A stretch of DNA of 49,634 bases from Massilia sp. MS-15 (GTDB taxonomy: Bacteria; Pseudomonadota; Gammaproteobacteria; Burkholderiales; Burkholderiaceae_D), in assembly GCF_020176695.1 (NCBI RefSeq), contig NZ_JAIWIA010000019.1, positions 1 to 49,634 on the forward strand, written 5' to 3'. Positions 34,194-42,089 of this stretch are shown here, one piece after another. The translations under genes and the position numbers were made by a program. A model generated the notes under the pieces. It did no database searches and was not told the origin of the DNA. It worked only from the letters and a program-made list of their open reading frames with translations. The stretch's first letter is position 1, and each line of letters begins with the position of its first letter.

Positions 34194-36833
34194 TCAGACC
34201 TGGGCCGCCACCAGGTCCGCGCTGTCCGGATCGCTCACCCGCAGCGCATCGACGAACACCTGCAGCGACGAGCCGCAGGCGAACACCAGCACGTCGCCCG
34301 GCTGGCACAGCGCCAGTCCGTGGCGGATCGCCGCGCCCACCTCGATTACCCGGTGCAGGGTGTCGCTCAGCCCGGCCGCTTCGCGCGCGCCGTCCAGGAT
34401 CAGGTCGACCGCCTCGCCCACTGCGCGCCCGCGGCTTTGCGACTCGTACACGACCAGCTCGTCGAAGCGCTCGCCGCACACGCGGCCGACTTCGCGCAGG
34501 TCCTGGTCGCGCCGGTCGCCGGGCGCGGTGACGATGCCCACCAGCTGGCCTGGCAGCAGTGCGCGCGCCATCTCGGCCATCGCGCGGTAGGCTGCGGGAT
34601 TGTGCGCATAGTCGACGATCACGGTCACGCCGCGGATGTCGAACACGTTGGTGCGCAGCGGATTGGTACGGCCATTCGAGACGAAGGTCGACAGCCCGGT
34701 AGCGGTCTGCAGGTTGGAAAAACCGGATGCCATCAGGGCTGCCGCCGCCGCCAGGCTGTTGGCGATGTTGAAGCGCGCCCGACCGCCGAAGGCCACCGGC
34801 ATGCTCTCCACCCGCAGTAGTTGCTGGTGCAGGGTACCGTCGGCCACAACCAGCGCGTTGTCCTGCAGGTAGACGCCGCGTCCGCCGTCCTCCAGGTGCT
34901 GCAGCAGCACCGGATTCTCCGCGTCCATCGAAAAATACACGATCTCCGCTTCCGGCTTGGCGCGCCGGGCCATCGCCACGCACAGCGGGTCCTCGGCGTT
35001 GAGCACCACCGCGCGCGACGCGGCGCTGGCCACCACCGCCTTCACCTGCGCCAGGTCTTCCACCGTGTCGACCCCGTCCAGCCCGAGGTGGTCGGCGGCA
35101 ATGTTGGTCACCACGCTCACGTCGCAGCGGTCGAAGGCCAGGCCGCGCTTGAGGATACCGCCGCGCGCCGTTTCCAGCACCGCCACCTCGACCTCGGGCG
35201 ACGCCAGCACGCTGCGTGCCGACCAGTAGCCGGTGCAGTCGCCCTTGGCGACCTGCTTGCCGTCGATGAAGACGCCCTCGGTGGTGGTCACGCCAGCCAC
35301 CTTGCCGGCCATGCGTACCGCGTGCCCGATCAGGAGCGTGGTGGTGGTCTTGCCGTTGGTGCCGGTGATGGCGATGGTGGGAATGCGCCCGTCCGAGTCG
35401 CCCATCAGGCCCTGCACGATGGCGTCGCCGGCGTCGCGCCGCGCGCCGCTGCTCGGGTACTGGTGCATGCGGATGCCGGGCGCGGCATTCACTTCGATGA
35501 CCGCGCCGCGCTGGGCGTCAAGCGGCAGTGCGATGTCGCGGCAGACGATGTCGACACCGGCCACATCGAGCCCGATCTTGGCGGCCGCGCGCACGCACAG
35601 CAGGCGCGTGGACTCCGGCAGCAGCTCCGTGACATCCTCCGCGGTGCCGCCGGTGGAGAGGTTGGCGTTGCCGCGCAGTTCCGCCACCACGCCGGTCGGC
35701 AGCACGCTGTCGAAGTCGAAGCCCTGCTTGCGCAGCATGTCGGCCGCATGGTCGTCGAGGGCGATCGTGGTCAGGATCGTGGCGTGGCCGGCGCCGCGCG
35801 CCGGATCGGCATTCTCGCGCTCGACCAGTTCGCGGATGCTCGCGATGCCGTCGCCCACCACGTGCGCCGGGCGCCGCATCGCGGCCGCGGCGACCCGGCC
35901 GCCGGCGACCAGGACGCGGTAGTCGCGCCCTTCGACATGGCGCTCGACGATGATGCGCCGGCCGTACTCGCGCGCGAAGGCGAAGGCGCGCGCCACCTGC
36001 TCGCCGTCGCGGCAGTCGACCGTGACGCCCTTGCCCTGGTTGCCGTCGAGCGGCTTGAGGGTGACCGGCGCCTTCATGCGCGCCGCCACGCGCTGGGCTT
36101 CGTCCACCGTGCTCACCACCGCGCCTTCGGGCACCGGGACCCCCGCTTCCCTGAGCAGGGTCTTGGTGAGCTGCTTGTCGCTGGCGATCTTGACCGCGAT
36201 GAAGCTGGTGTCGCCGGTGGTGGTGGCCTGCAGGCGCTTCTGCTTCGCGCCCCAGCCCAGCAGGAACAGGTTGGCGTCCTCGGTGATCCGGATGGTCGGG
36301 ATGCCGCGCTCGTGCGCGGCCGCGAGCACCGCCGCGGTGCTGGTGCCGATCGCGTGGCGGACCGCGATGCGGCGCAGTTCGTCCAGGCGTGGTGCCAGGT
36401 CAAAGCCTTCGCCGCGGCCGAGGGCCGTGACCAGGTCGAGCGCCAGTTCGAACGCCGGCTGCACCAGCTTTTCGACCTGGTAGGCGCAGACGATGCGGAA
36501 CCGGCCGGGTTGGCCGACGACCGGGCGCGTGCGCCCGTAGACGGGGGGCGCCGTGGCGCCGGATGCGGCCTGGGTCTGGAGGTCGAGCGTGACCTGTTCG
36601 ATCACGCGGCCGAGATAGGTGCCTTCGCGCAGGCGCTGCGCGAAGCCGCCACGCTGGCCGGTCGGCGGGCCGCCGGCCAGCGTCGGCAGGGCGGCCAGCA
36701 GCGCGTCATTGAAGCCAGGGATGTCTTTCGAGGAGATGCCGTACAGGTCCTGCAGGTCGACCACGCTCAGCAGGCAGGGGGAATCGGCGTGGACATTCGG
36801 TCCGCGCAGGAAGCGTTGTTCCAGGATTTGCAC
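34194..36833 (-). CDS. cphA: Cyanophycin synthetase CphA
   Basis: Synthesises cyanophycin: alternating ligation of Asp to the backbone and Arg to each side chain. The 879-residue protein has an N domain (1-160), an ATP-grasp domain (KPLDGNQGKGVTVDC, about 225-485) and a Mur-ligase domain with ITGTNGKTTTT (I489, K495), TTEGVFIDG and AADHLGLDG. Both catalytic sites are intact. It is a paralogue of the copy at 30857-33457 on the other strand. The gene follows, after 77 bases, a haem-oxygenase-like oxidase gene in the same direction, with a strong hairpin between, and its 3' end touches the barrel protein gene. RBS: AAGGATCTATTCGTGCAA region is weak. Confidence 0.95.
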   Translation of the reverse strand: MQILEQRFLRGPNVHADSPCLLSVVDLQDLYGISSKDIPGFNDALLAALPTLAGGPPTGQRGGFAQRLREGTYLGRVIEQVTLDLQTQAASGATAPPVYGRTRPVVGQPGRFRIVCAYQVEKLVQPAFELALDLVTALGRGEGFDLAPRLDELRRIAVRHAIGTSTAAVLAAAHERGIPTIRITEDANLFLLGWGAKQKRLQATTTGDTSFIAVKIASDKQLTKTLLREAGVPVPEGAVVSTVDEAQRVAARMKAPVTLKPLDGNQGKGVTVDCRDGEQVARAFAFAREYGRRIIVERHVEGRDYRVLVAGGRVAAAAMRRPAHVVGDGIASIRELVERENADPARGAGHATILTTIALDDHAADMLRKQGFDFDSVLPTGVVAELRGNANLSTGGTAEDVTELLPESTRLLCVRAAAKIGLDVAGVDIVCRDIALPLDAQRGAVIEVNAAPGIRMHQYPSSGARRDAGDAIVQGLMGDSDGRIPTIAITGTNGKTTTTLLIGHAVRMAGKVAGVTTTEGVFIDGKQVAKGDCTGYWSARSVLASPEVEVAVLETARGGILKRGLAFDRCDVSVVTNIAADHLGLDGVDTVEDLAQVKAVVASAASRAVVLNAEDPLCVAMARRAKPEAEIVYFSMDAENPVLLQHLEDGGRGVYLQDNALVVADGTLHQQLLRVESMPVAFGGRARFNIANSLAAAAALMASGFSNLQTATGLSTFVSNGRTNPLRTNVFDIRGVTVIVDYAHNPAAYRAMAEMARALLPGQLVGIVTAPGDRRDQDLREVGRVCGERFDELVVYESQSRGRAVGEAVDLILDGAREAAGLSDTLHRVIEVGAAIRHGLALCQPGDVLVFACGSSLQVFVDALRVSDPDSADLVAAQV

Positions 36834-36858
36834 GAATAGATCCTTGTCGTGGTTGTGG

Positions 36859-36884
36859 GCATGCCGGGCACGAGCCCGGCATGC
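36859..36884. repeat. Perfect 11-base-pair hairpin between the oxidase and cphA genes
   Basis: GCATGCCGGGC (36859-36869) and GCCCGGCATGC (36874-36884) are exact complements with a 4-base loop, 26 bases upstream of the cphA start. No U-tract follows on the minus strand, so it is not a standard terminator. It may stop 3' decay of the oxidase message, set the ratio of the two proteins, or belong to a dispersed palindrome family. Confidence 0.7.
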
Positions 36885-36910
36885 GGAATAACGATCTTGC
36901 CAGGCGATGC

Positions 36911-38371
36911 TCAGGCGTCGAACAGGCGCGTGTACATCCGGGTGGCCATCAGGCCGGCCGCACCGTGGTGCGCCGCGGGCGACATCAGCTCACCCAGCAG
37001 CGCCATGGCCTGCTGCTTGCCCGGCGCGGCGGCCACCTGTTCCTCCAGTAGTCGCAACTCGTTGTCCGGCGCTTCCAGGCGCGGATGGCGGCGGATCAGG
37101 CCGCGCTCCGGGAACTGGGCGCCGCGGTCCTGCTGCTCGCCCAGGTTGTCCAGGGTGCGCTGGCGCGCGCGCCAGGTCAGCATGCGCGGCCCCTCGGCGC
37201 GGCTGCCGTCCGGCGCGGCCGTGATCCAGTCGCGCAGCACCTGAAGCTCGTAGGCGCTGAACACGCCGAACATCTCGGCCTTCTCGCCATGCACCAGGCG
37301 CCAGAAGCGGCTGTGCTCCACCGCTTCGCCGCGCTTGATCCAGCCGGCCTGTTCCAGCGCCGCCGGGAAGTCCGGGATGCGGGCCGGATCGGCCAGCCAG
37401 TCGTTCACCGAGCGTCCCGCCACCCGGCAGTAATCCGAGTGCATGTTCTTGCCGACCACGCTCTTGGTGGCAAGGATGCGCACCAGTTCGTCCTGCAGGT
37501 CGAACTCGGCGATGCACGAGGTGGTGCTGGCCCCGATGTCGTTCAGGCGGTAGCCGTCCAGCACGCGGCGGTAGAAGGCGTCACGGTCGCCCACGCGCGG
37601 CATCAGGCCGGCCAGGGCCTGCACCGCCTTGCGCGCATGCCCGCTGGCGGCGTTATCGACCGTGACGTGGAGCGTGAAGTAATAAGGATCGATCCCGAAC
37701 TCGTTCAACTCGTAGGAGGTGATCAAGAGGTGCAGCGGCAGCTGCTCGTAGCCCAGGTTGTAGCCGATGACCTCGGGAAGGAAGCGTTCGGTGTTGTGGC
37801 CGAGCGCGAGCTGGATCGCACCCTGTACGAAATGCTCGTCGTCCAGTGCTTCCCATCCCTCGCAGCCGTGGGTCGCAAGCAGCTTGCCGTAGATGGTGAC
37901 GTGGTTCTTGTCCGGCACGCCTTCGCCCAGCTCTTCGAGATAGGTCTTGATCAGCGCGTGATAGGCCGGGTTGTCCCAGTGCTTCAGCAGCCCGTACAGC
38001 CAGGCGCCGTCGACCAGCTTGGTCGGGGCCACGGCCTTGATGAAATACAGGGCATGCGCGCGGCAGGAAAAATAGCGGCGCGGGGCGCCGGCCTTGCGCG
38101 CCGCCAGGTAGTCGCGGTACTGGGCGCCGACGGCGTCGGTGCGCTGCTGGACCCAGTCGGGCAGCTCGGCCAGCGTGGGCGGCAGGTCGGCGGGCAAGGC
38201 CGCGACCCGGGCGATCTGGGCGCTGATGTAGGCCTGGGCTTCGTCCGCGTGGGCAGCTGCGTTCTCGTACAGTGCGAAATACAGGGATCGTGCGCGGAAC
38301 GGTTGTGCGGGTGCGCGTGCCGCCGCGCTCGCGGCGAGTGTGGCGTCCTCTGCTAACAGCATCGAATTCAT
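36911..38371 (-). CDS. Haem-oxygenase-like putative di-iron oxidase (HDO, iron-containing redox enzyme family)
   Basis: A 486-residue protein whose central part resembles the haem-oxygenase-like di-iron oxidase fold. It contains TYLEELGEG...NH (E146/E147 and H157) and FTLHVTVDNAASGHA (H235, D239, H245), matching the metal-ligand pattern of the iron-containing redox enzyme family; exact ligands need a structural model. The N-terminal 100 and C-terminal 150 residues have no domain I can name. No signal peptide. HDO enzymes include N-oxygenases acting on arginine derivatives (SznF) and fatty-acid decarboxylases (UndA). It is directly upstream of cphA on the same strand, suggesting a role tied to arginine/aspartate or cyanophycin metabolism; that is inference. 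Confidence 0.75.
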   Translation of the reverse strand: MNSMLLAEDATLAASAAARAPAQPFRARSLYFALYENAAAHADEAQAYISAQIARVAALPADLPPTLAELPDWVQQRTDAVGAQYRDYLAARKAGAPRRYFSCRAHALYFIKAVAPTKLVDGAWLYGLLKHWDNPAYHALIKTYLEELGEGVPDKNHVTIYGKLLATHGCEGWEALDDEHFVQGAIQLALGHNTERFLPEVIGYNLGYEQLPLHLLITSYELNEFGIDPYYFTLHVTVDNAASGHARKAVQALAGLMPRVGDRDAFYRRVLDGYRLNDIGASTTSCIAEFDLQDELVRILATKSVVGKNMHSDYCRVAGRSVNDWLADPARIPDFPAALEQAGWIKRGEAVEHSRFWRLVHGEKAEMFGVFSAYELQVLRDWITAAPDGSRAEGPRMLTWRARQRTLDNLGEQQDRGAQFPERGLIRRHPRLEAPDNELRLLEEQVAAAPGKQQAMALLGELMSPAAHHGAAGLMATRMYTRLFDA

Positions 38372-38502
38372 CGGTCTCGGGTAGTCGTGTTGGTCTGCTA
38401 GGACAATATCGAGATTATCCTGACCGGAGCTTCCCGGGAGAATCGGTAGGTGCGCTGTGAGTGTGTAAGAAAGGGATTACAAAATTACAAAAGCAGCGCG
38501 GC

Positions 38503-38532
38503 AAAAATCTTGCCGGATGGTCAATATCCGGC
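38503..38532 (-). terminator. Terminator of pncA
   Basis: Minus-strand stem GCCGGAT/ATCCGGC (38526-38532 with 38512-38518, 7-base loop) followed by AAGATTTTT. It lies 33 bases past the pncA stop. The remaining bases 38372-38502, upstream of the oxidase, contain a direct repeat ATTACAAA (about 38476-38491) and presumably the oxidase-cphA promoter. Confidence 0.8.
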
Positions 38533-38565
38533 TGTCCGTCCAGGCAGGCTGGGCGCCGCCCCTGC

Positions 38566-39183
38566 CTACAGGCGCGCGCCGAGTGCCGGATCGGCCACCA
38601 GCTGGCCATTCGACAGGACCACCGGCACCGCACCCTTGCCCAGCATGCGCACCAGGGCGCGCTCGCCGTCGCCCGGATGGACCTCGACCGCGCGCATGCC
38701 CTCGAGCGCCAGCAGCACCTCGAACCCGGCCTCGATCGCGTCCAGCACCGTGTTCAGCACGCAGTAGTCGGTGGCCAGGCCGCACACCGCCAGCCTGGTC
38801 ACGCCATCGGCCAGCATGCTGCGCGCCAGGCCAGTGCCGTTGAAGGCCGAGTAGGCATCCTCTTGCGCGCTGAGCGCCTTGGAAACGACGATCGCCTCCT
38901 CCGGCAGCTGCAGCGCCTCGCTGAACAGCGCGCCTTCGGTGGCCGCCACGCAGTGCGGCGGCCAGGGACCGCCCTGGGCCGAGAACGAACAGTGGTTTTC
39001 CGGATGCCAGTCGCGCGAGGCGTAGATCGGCAGGCCGCGTCCATGGTACAGCGCGACCAGCGCGTTGACCGGTGCCAGCACCCGGTCCCCATGCGGCACC
39101 GCCAGCGCGCCGCCGGGAAGGAAGTCGTTCTGCAGGTCCACGATCAGGAGGGCGTCGCCCTTGCCGAGCACGATGGCGCTCAT
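38566..39183 (-). CDS. pncA: Nicotinamidase/pyrazinamidase
   Basis: Hydrolyses nicotinamide to nicotinate in NAD salvage. The 205-residue cysteine hydrolase has the catalytic triad D16 (VDLQNDF), K102 (VSKAL) and C141 (ATDYCV), and the metal site D58, H60 and H64 in RDWHPENH. The cis-peptide region GLATDYCV is typical. It is monocistronic with its own terminator. The IS1595-type element lies upstream of its start, 114 bases away, so its promoter (39184-39296) appears to be intact or slightly truncated by the insertion. Confidence 0.95.
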   Translation of the reverse strand: MSAIVLGKGDALLIVDLQNDFLPGGALAVPHGDRVLAPVNALVALYHGRGLPIYASRDWHPENHCSFSAQGGPWPPHCVAATEGALFSEALQLPEEAIVVSKALSAQEDAYSAFNGTGLARSMLADGVTRLAVCGLATDYCVLNTVLDAIEAGFEVLLALEGMRAVEVHPGDGERALVRMLGKGAVPVVLSNGQLVADPALGARL

Positions 39184-39288
39184 GGAAAGTCTCCTCGAAG
39201 CCGCTGCCCGGAATGGGTGGCGCGCGTGCCCAAGCTTAACACGGCGTGCCGGAGGGACCTTGCGCCAGGCAGCGGCGGAGACGGGACC

Positions 39289-39296
39289 AAATGAAA
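39289..39296. repeat. Left target-site duplication of the IS1595-type element
   Basis: AAATGAAA directly precedes the left terminal repeat and is repeated exactly at 40366-40373 directly after the right terminal repeat. Eight bases is the duplication length known for IS1595-family elements. Confidence 0.9.
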
Positions 39297-39328
39297 GGCG
39301 CAGTCCACCGGACCTATGGATGAGGACC

Positions 39329-39375
39329 GAACTGCCGAGCAGTTCGACGGTCGAACACCTGTCTCCCTCGACAGG
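39329..39375 (+). promoter_or_regulatory. Hairpins in the transposase leader, one covering the ribosome site
   Basis: GAACTG/CAGTTC (39329-39334, 39340-39345) and CCTGTC/GACAGG (39358-39363, 39370-39375) are perfect 6-base-pair stems. The second contains AGG of the AGGA Shine-Dalgarno (39373-39376), 7 bases before the transposase ATG. Sequestering the site in read-through transcripts is a known way for insertion sequences to limit transposase made from outside promoters. Confidence 0.55.
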
Positions 39376-39383
39376 AACCGATC

Positions 39384-40352
39384 ATGCGCGCTCCCCGCTT
39401 CAGGAAGTGGTTCGCCCAGCTGCCCGCGCTGAACATGCCGCAGCGCCTACAAACGCTCTCGGCCCTGCACCCGGCTGCCGGACTCGACCGCATCATCGCC
39501 CTCATTGCCCAGGTCAAGGAAGGCAAGCGCCGCTGTCCTGCCTGCGCTTGCGAACGCTACTACCGGCATGGCCAGGCCAACGGTCTGCAACGCTACCGCT
39601 GCCGTGCGTGCGGCCGCACCTATAACGACCTGAGCGGCACACCCCTGGCGCACCTGCGGCTACGGGAAAAGTGGCTCGATTACCTGGACACGATGCTCGC
39701 ATCGAAGTCGGTGCGCAAGGCAGCCGGGGAGGTCGGCGTACACCGCAACACGGCCTTCCGGTGGCGCCACCGCTTTCTCGACCAGGCCAGGCACGATCGT
39801 CCCAAGACCTTGAGCGGCATCGCCGAAGCGGACGAGATGTTCATACTCGAATCGCAAAAGGGTTCGCGCAAGCTGGACAGACCGGCACGCAAGCGCGGTG
39901 GCCGGTCCCGCAAGCGCGGGATTTCAGGCGAGCTCGACTGCATCCTGGTGGCGCGCGACCGTAGCGGACAGACGATCGATGCGGTCGTAGGCCGTGGATC
40001 CTTAACAGCCGGGCAGCTGGAGCGCCATCTGCTGCCCAGGCTCGACCGCCAGGTGCTGCTGGTGAGCGATTCCCACGCCGCCTATCGCGAGTTCGCCCGC
40101 AAGCACCGCATTGCACATGAGGCGGTCAACCTGCAGGCCGGCATACGGGTCCGTCGCCGGGCTGCCGGCGCCATCCACGTCCAGAACGTCAACGCCTATC
40201 ACGCGCGCCTGCGGCAGTGGCTCAGCCACTTCCGCGGCGTGGCCTCGCGCTACCTGCCCAACTACCTGGGCTGGCGCTGGGCGCTCGATTGCGAACGCAT
40301 CACGACTGCCGAACAATGGCTGCGGATCGCGATCGGAGCCATCAACAGGTAA
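39384..40352 (+). CDS. IS1595-family transposase (ISXO2-like)
   Basis: A 322-residue transposase. The N-terminal zinc ribbon has C51, C54, C73 and C76 (RRCPACA and YRCRACGRTYNDLSGTPLA). A helix-turn-helix (SVRKAAGEVGVHRNTAFRWRHRF) follows at 109-131. The ISXO2-like catalytic domain starts with EADEMFI (D150), has a second aspartate D229 (LLVSDSHAAY), and shows the family's conserved block VNAYHARLRQWLSHFRG with NYLGWRWAL. The frame is intact and spans most of the element between its terminal repeats. Confidence 0.95.
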   Translation: MRAPRFRKWFAQLPALNMPQRLQTLSALHPAAGLDRIIALIAQVKEGKRRCPACACERYYRHGQANGLQRYRCRACGRTYNDLSGTPLAHLRLREKWLDYLDTMLASKSVRKAAGEVGVHRNTAFRWRHRFLDQARHDRPKTLSGIAEADEMFILESQKGSRKLDRPARKRGGRSRKRGISGELDCILVARDRSGQTIDAVVGRGSLTAGQLERHLLPRLDRQVLLVSDSHAAYREFARKHRIAHEAVNLQAGIRVRRRAAGAIHVQNVNAYHARLRQWLSHFRGVASRYLPNYLGWRWALDCERITTAEQWLRIAIGAINR

Positions 40353-40365
40353 CGGAGACAGCGCC

Positions 40366-40404
40366 AAATGAAAACGCCCGCCCACCTTGCGGTGGCCGGG
40401 CGTT
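40366..40404 (-). terminator. Terminator of the amino-acid permease, retained after IS insertion
   Basis: On the minus strand AACGCCCG/CGGGCGTT (40397-40404 with 40373-40380) with an inner CCACC/GGTGG stem is followed by TTTTCATTT. That U-tract is the target site duplicated by the insertion sequence (AAATGAAA at 40366-40373 is the right copy). Confidence 0.85.
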
Positions 40405-40426
40405 CGGCCTGGCGCGGCGCGGCCGC

Positions 40427-41821
40427 TTACTGCGTGTTCAGCAGCGAACGCTGGCGCGCGTACAGGAAGTACACGGCAAGTCCAATCACGATCCAGATAC
40501 CGAAGGCGACCCAGGTATGCCAACTCAGGAAGGACATCAGGACCAGGCAGAAGACGATGGCCAGGCCCGGCACCACCGGCACGCCGGGGCAGCGGAAGGC
40601 ACGGGGCAGGTCCGGACGCTTCTTGCGCAGGATGATCACGGCCACCGACACCAGCGAGAACGCGGCCAGGGTACCGATGTTGACCAGTTCGGCGAGCACG
40701 CCGAGCGGCACGACGGCGGCGATCAGGCCGAAGATGATGCCGACCAGCCAGGTGGCGAAGTACGGGGTGCCGTATTTCGGGTGCACGACCGACAGCCTCG
40801 CGGGCAGCAGGCCGTCGCGCGACATCGCGAACAGGATGCGGGTCTGGCCGTAGGCCATCACCAGGATCACCGTGCTCATGCCCAGGATCGCGGCCAGGTC
40901 GACGAAGCCGGCGACCCAGTCCTGGCCCGCCACCTGCAGTGCCAGCGAGACCGGATGGTCGACGCCTTCGAACTGCATGAAGGGCACGATGCCGGTCATG
41001 ATCGCCGCGACGGCCACGTACAGCACGGTGCACACCGCCAGCGAACCGATGATGCCGATCGGCAGATCACGCGCCGGATTCTTGACTTCCTCGGCCGCCG
41101 AGGTCACGGCGTCGAAACCGATGAAGGCGAAGAACACCAGCGCGGCGGCGCTCAGGACGCTGCCGGCACCGAAGGGCATGAAGGGCTGCCAGTTGTCGGG
41201 CTTGACGTAGTTGACGCCGACGACGATGAACAGGATCACGACGCCGGTCTTGATGATCACCATGATGTTGTTCAGGCGCGCCGATTCGCGCACGCCGAGC
41301 GACAGCAGGAAGGTCAGGCACATCATGATCAGGAAGGCCGGGAGGTTGAACAGGGTATCCACGCCCGGCTGCGCACCGGGCGCCGCGCGCAGCGCTTCCG
41401 GCAGGACGACCCCGATGCCCTTGAGCAGGGACTGGAAATATCCCGACCAGCCCACCGCGACCGCCGAGGTAGCCAGGCCGTATTCGAGCAGCAGGTCCCA
41501 GCCGATCATCCAGGCCACCAGTTCCCCGAGGGTGAAGTAGCTGTACGTGTAGATCGAGCCGGCCACCGGCACGCTCGAGGCGAATTCGGCGTAGCACAGC
41601 GCGGCGAAGCCGCAGGCGACGGCGGCGATGATGAAGGAGAGCGTGAGGGCAGGTCCCGCGGTGACGGCGCCGGTACCGGTCAGGACGAAGATGCCGGTGC
41701 CGACAATGGCACCGATGCCCATCAGCACAAGGTCGAATGGACCGAGCACTTTCTTCAGGCCGCCCGGCTTTTGGGCCGACGCCACCATCATGTCGAGATT
41801 CTTGGTTCTGAAAAGACTCAC
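40427..41821 (-). CDS. APC-family amino-acid permease (YfnA/CAT-like)
   Basis: A 464-residue inner-membrane amino-acid transporter with about 12 predicted helices. Helix 1 carries the unwound substrate motif GIGAIVGTGIFVLTG. FFAFIGFDAVTSAAEEVKNPARDLP, the APC hallmark, is at about 235-260 and GLLPARLSVVHPKYGTPYFAT follows. The FIGFD and AEEVKNP motifs place it with the CAT/YfnA cluster, many of which carry cationic amino acids; specificity cannot be read with certainty. It has a promoter at 41947-41974 and its own terminator. Arginine uptake would fit the nearby cyanophycin genes, but this is only suggestive. Confidence 0.9.
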   Translation of the reverse strand: MSLFRTKNLDMMVASAQKPGGLKKVLGPFDLVLMGIGAIVGTGIFVLTGTGAVTAGPALTLSFIIAAVACGFAALCYAEFASSVPVAGSIYTYSYFTLGELVAWMIGWDLLLEYGLATSAVAVGWSGYFQSLLKGIGVVLPEALRAAPGAQPGVDTLFNLPAFLIMMCLTFLLSLGVRESARLNNIMVIIKTGVVILFIVVGVNYVKPDNWQPFMPFGAGSVLSAAALVFFAFIGFDAVTSAAEEVKNPARDLPIGIIGSLAVCTVLYVAVAAIMTGIVPFMQFEGVDHPVSLALQVAGQDWVAGFVDLAAILGMSTVILVMAYGQTRILFAMSRDGLLPARLSVVHPKYGTPYFATWLVGIIFGLIAAVVPLGVLAELVNIGTLAAFSLVSVAVIILRKKRPDLPRAFRCPGVPVVPGLAIVFCLVLMSFLSWHTWVAFGIWIVIGLAVYFLYARQRSLLNTQ

Positions 41822-41946
41822 TACGTGTTCTCCAATCGATAATTAGTTGTGTTCCGCGTCTTGGGGCGCGGCTTGGTGCCACCAGGGAGCATGGACATGC
41901 TGCCACAAGGCCGTATGCCGACCCGGCGTTCTATTGCAGGCACGAC

Positions 41947-41974
41947 ATTATCACTAGATTGTTGTCTGAATCAA
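41947..41974 (-). promoter_or_regulatory. Putative promoter of the amino-acid permease
   Basis: On the minus strand TTGATT (41969-41974) and GATAAT (41947-41952) are 16 bases apart, leaving a leader of about 120 bases with small GC-rich stems (CCGCG/CGCGG near 41863-41880). No other gene is seen in 41822-42169. Confidence 0.55.
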
Positions 41975-42060
41975 AGCAAATGATGAATCTCGGTCCATTC
42001 CCCGTATTTCAACAATAAAAAGACAAGCGTTGTGTAAACACTTTTGGTCACAAGCAGCGC

Positions 42061-42089
42061 TTGATTTCCACAAATCAACAGAACATAAT
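42061..42089 (+). promoter_or_regulatory. Promoter of the TPR-GGDEF gene with overlapping palindrome
   Basis: TTGATT (42061-42066) and CATAAT (42084-42089) are 17 bases apart, 80 bases before the start codon. The palindrome TTGATTT-CCAC-AAATCAA (42061-42078) covers the -35 box and spacer, so a dimeric regulator could block or recruit polymerase here. Confidence 0.65.

Larger units (their letters stand above)
39297..40365 (+). mobile_element. Complete IS1595-family insertion sequence (1,069 bp)
   Basis: The element runs from GGCGCAGTCC (39297) to GACAGCGCC (40365). The terminal inverted repeats match at 18 of 26 positions: GGCGC, GTC, ACCT and GATG blocks align between the left end and the reverse complement of the right end. 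Both sides carry the duplicated AAATGAAA. One transposase gene fills it. It landed between pncA and the amino-acid permease, within the U-tract of the permease terminator; the duplication restores that tract. Intact ends and an intact gene indicate a recent or still mobile insertion. Confidence 0.92.

Noticed and set aside
34821..36839. 672-residue open frame antisense to cphA
   Set aside because: Shadow frame with His/Arg/Ala-rich translation; the cphA frame on the other strand explains the region fully.
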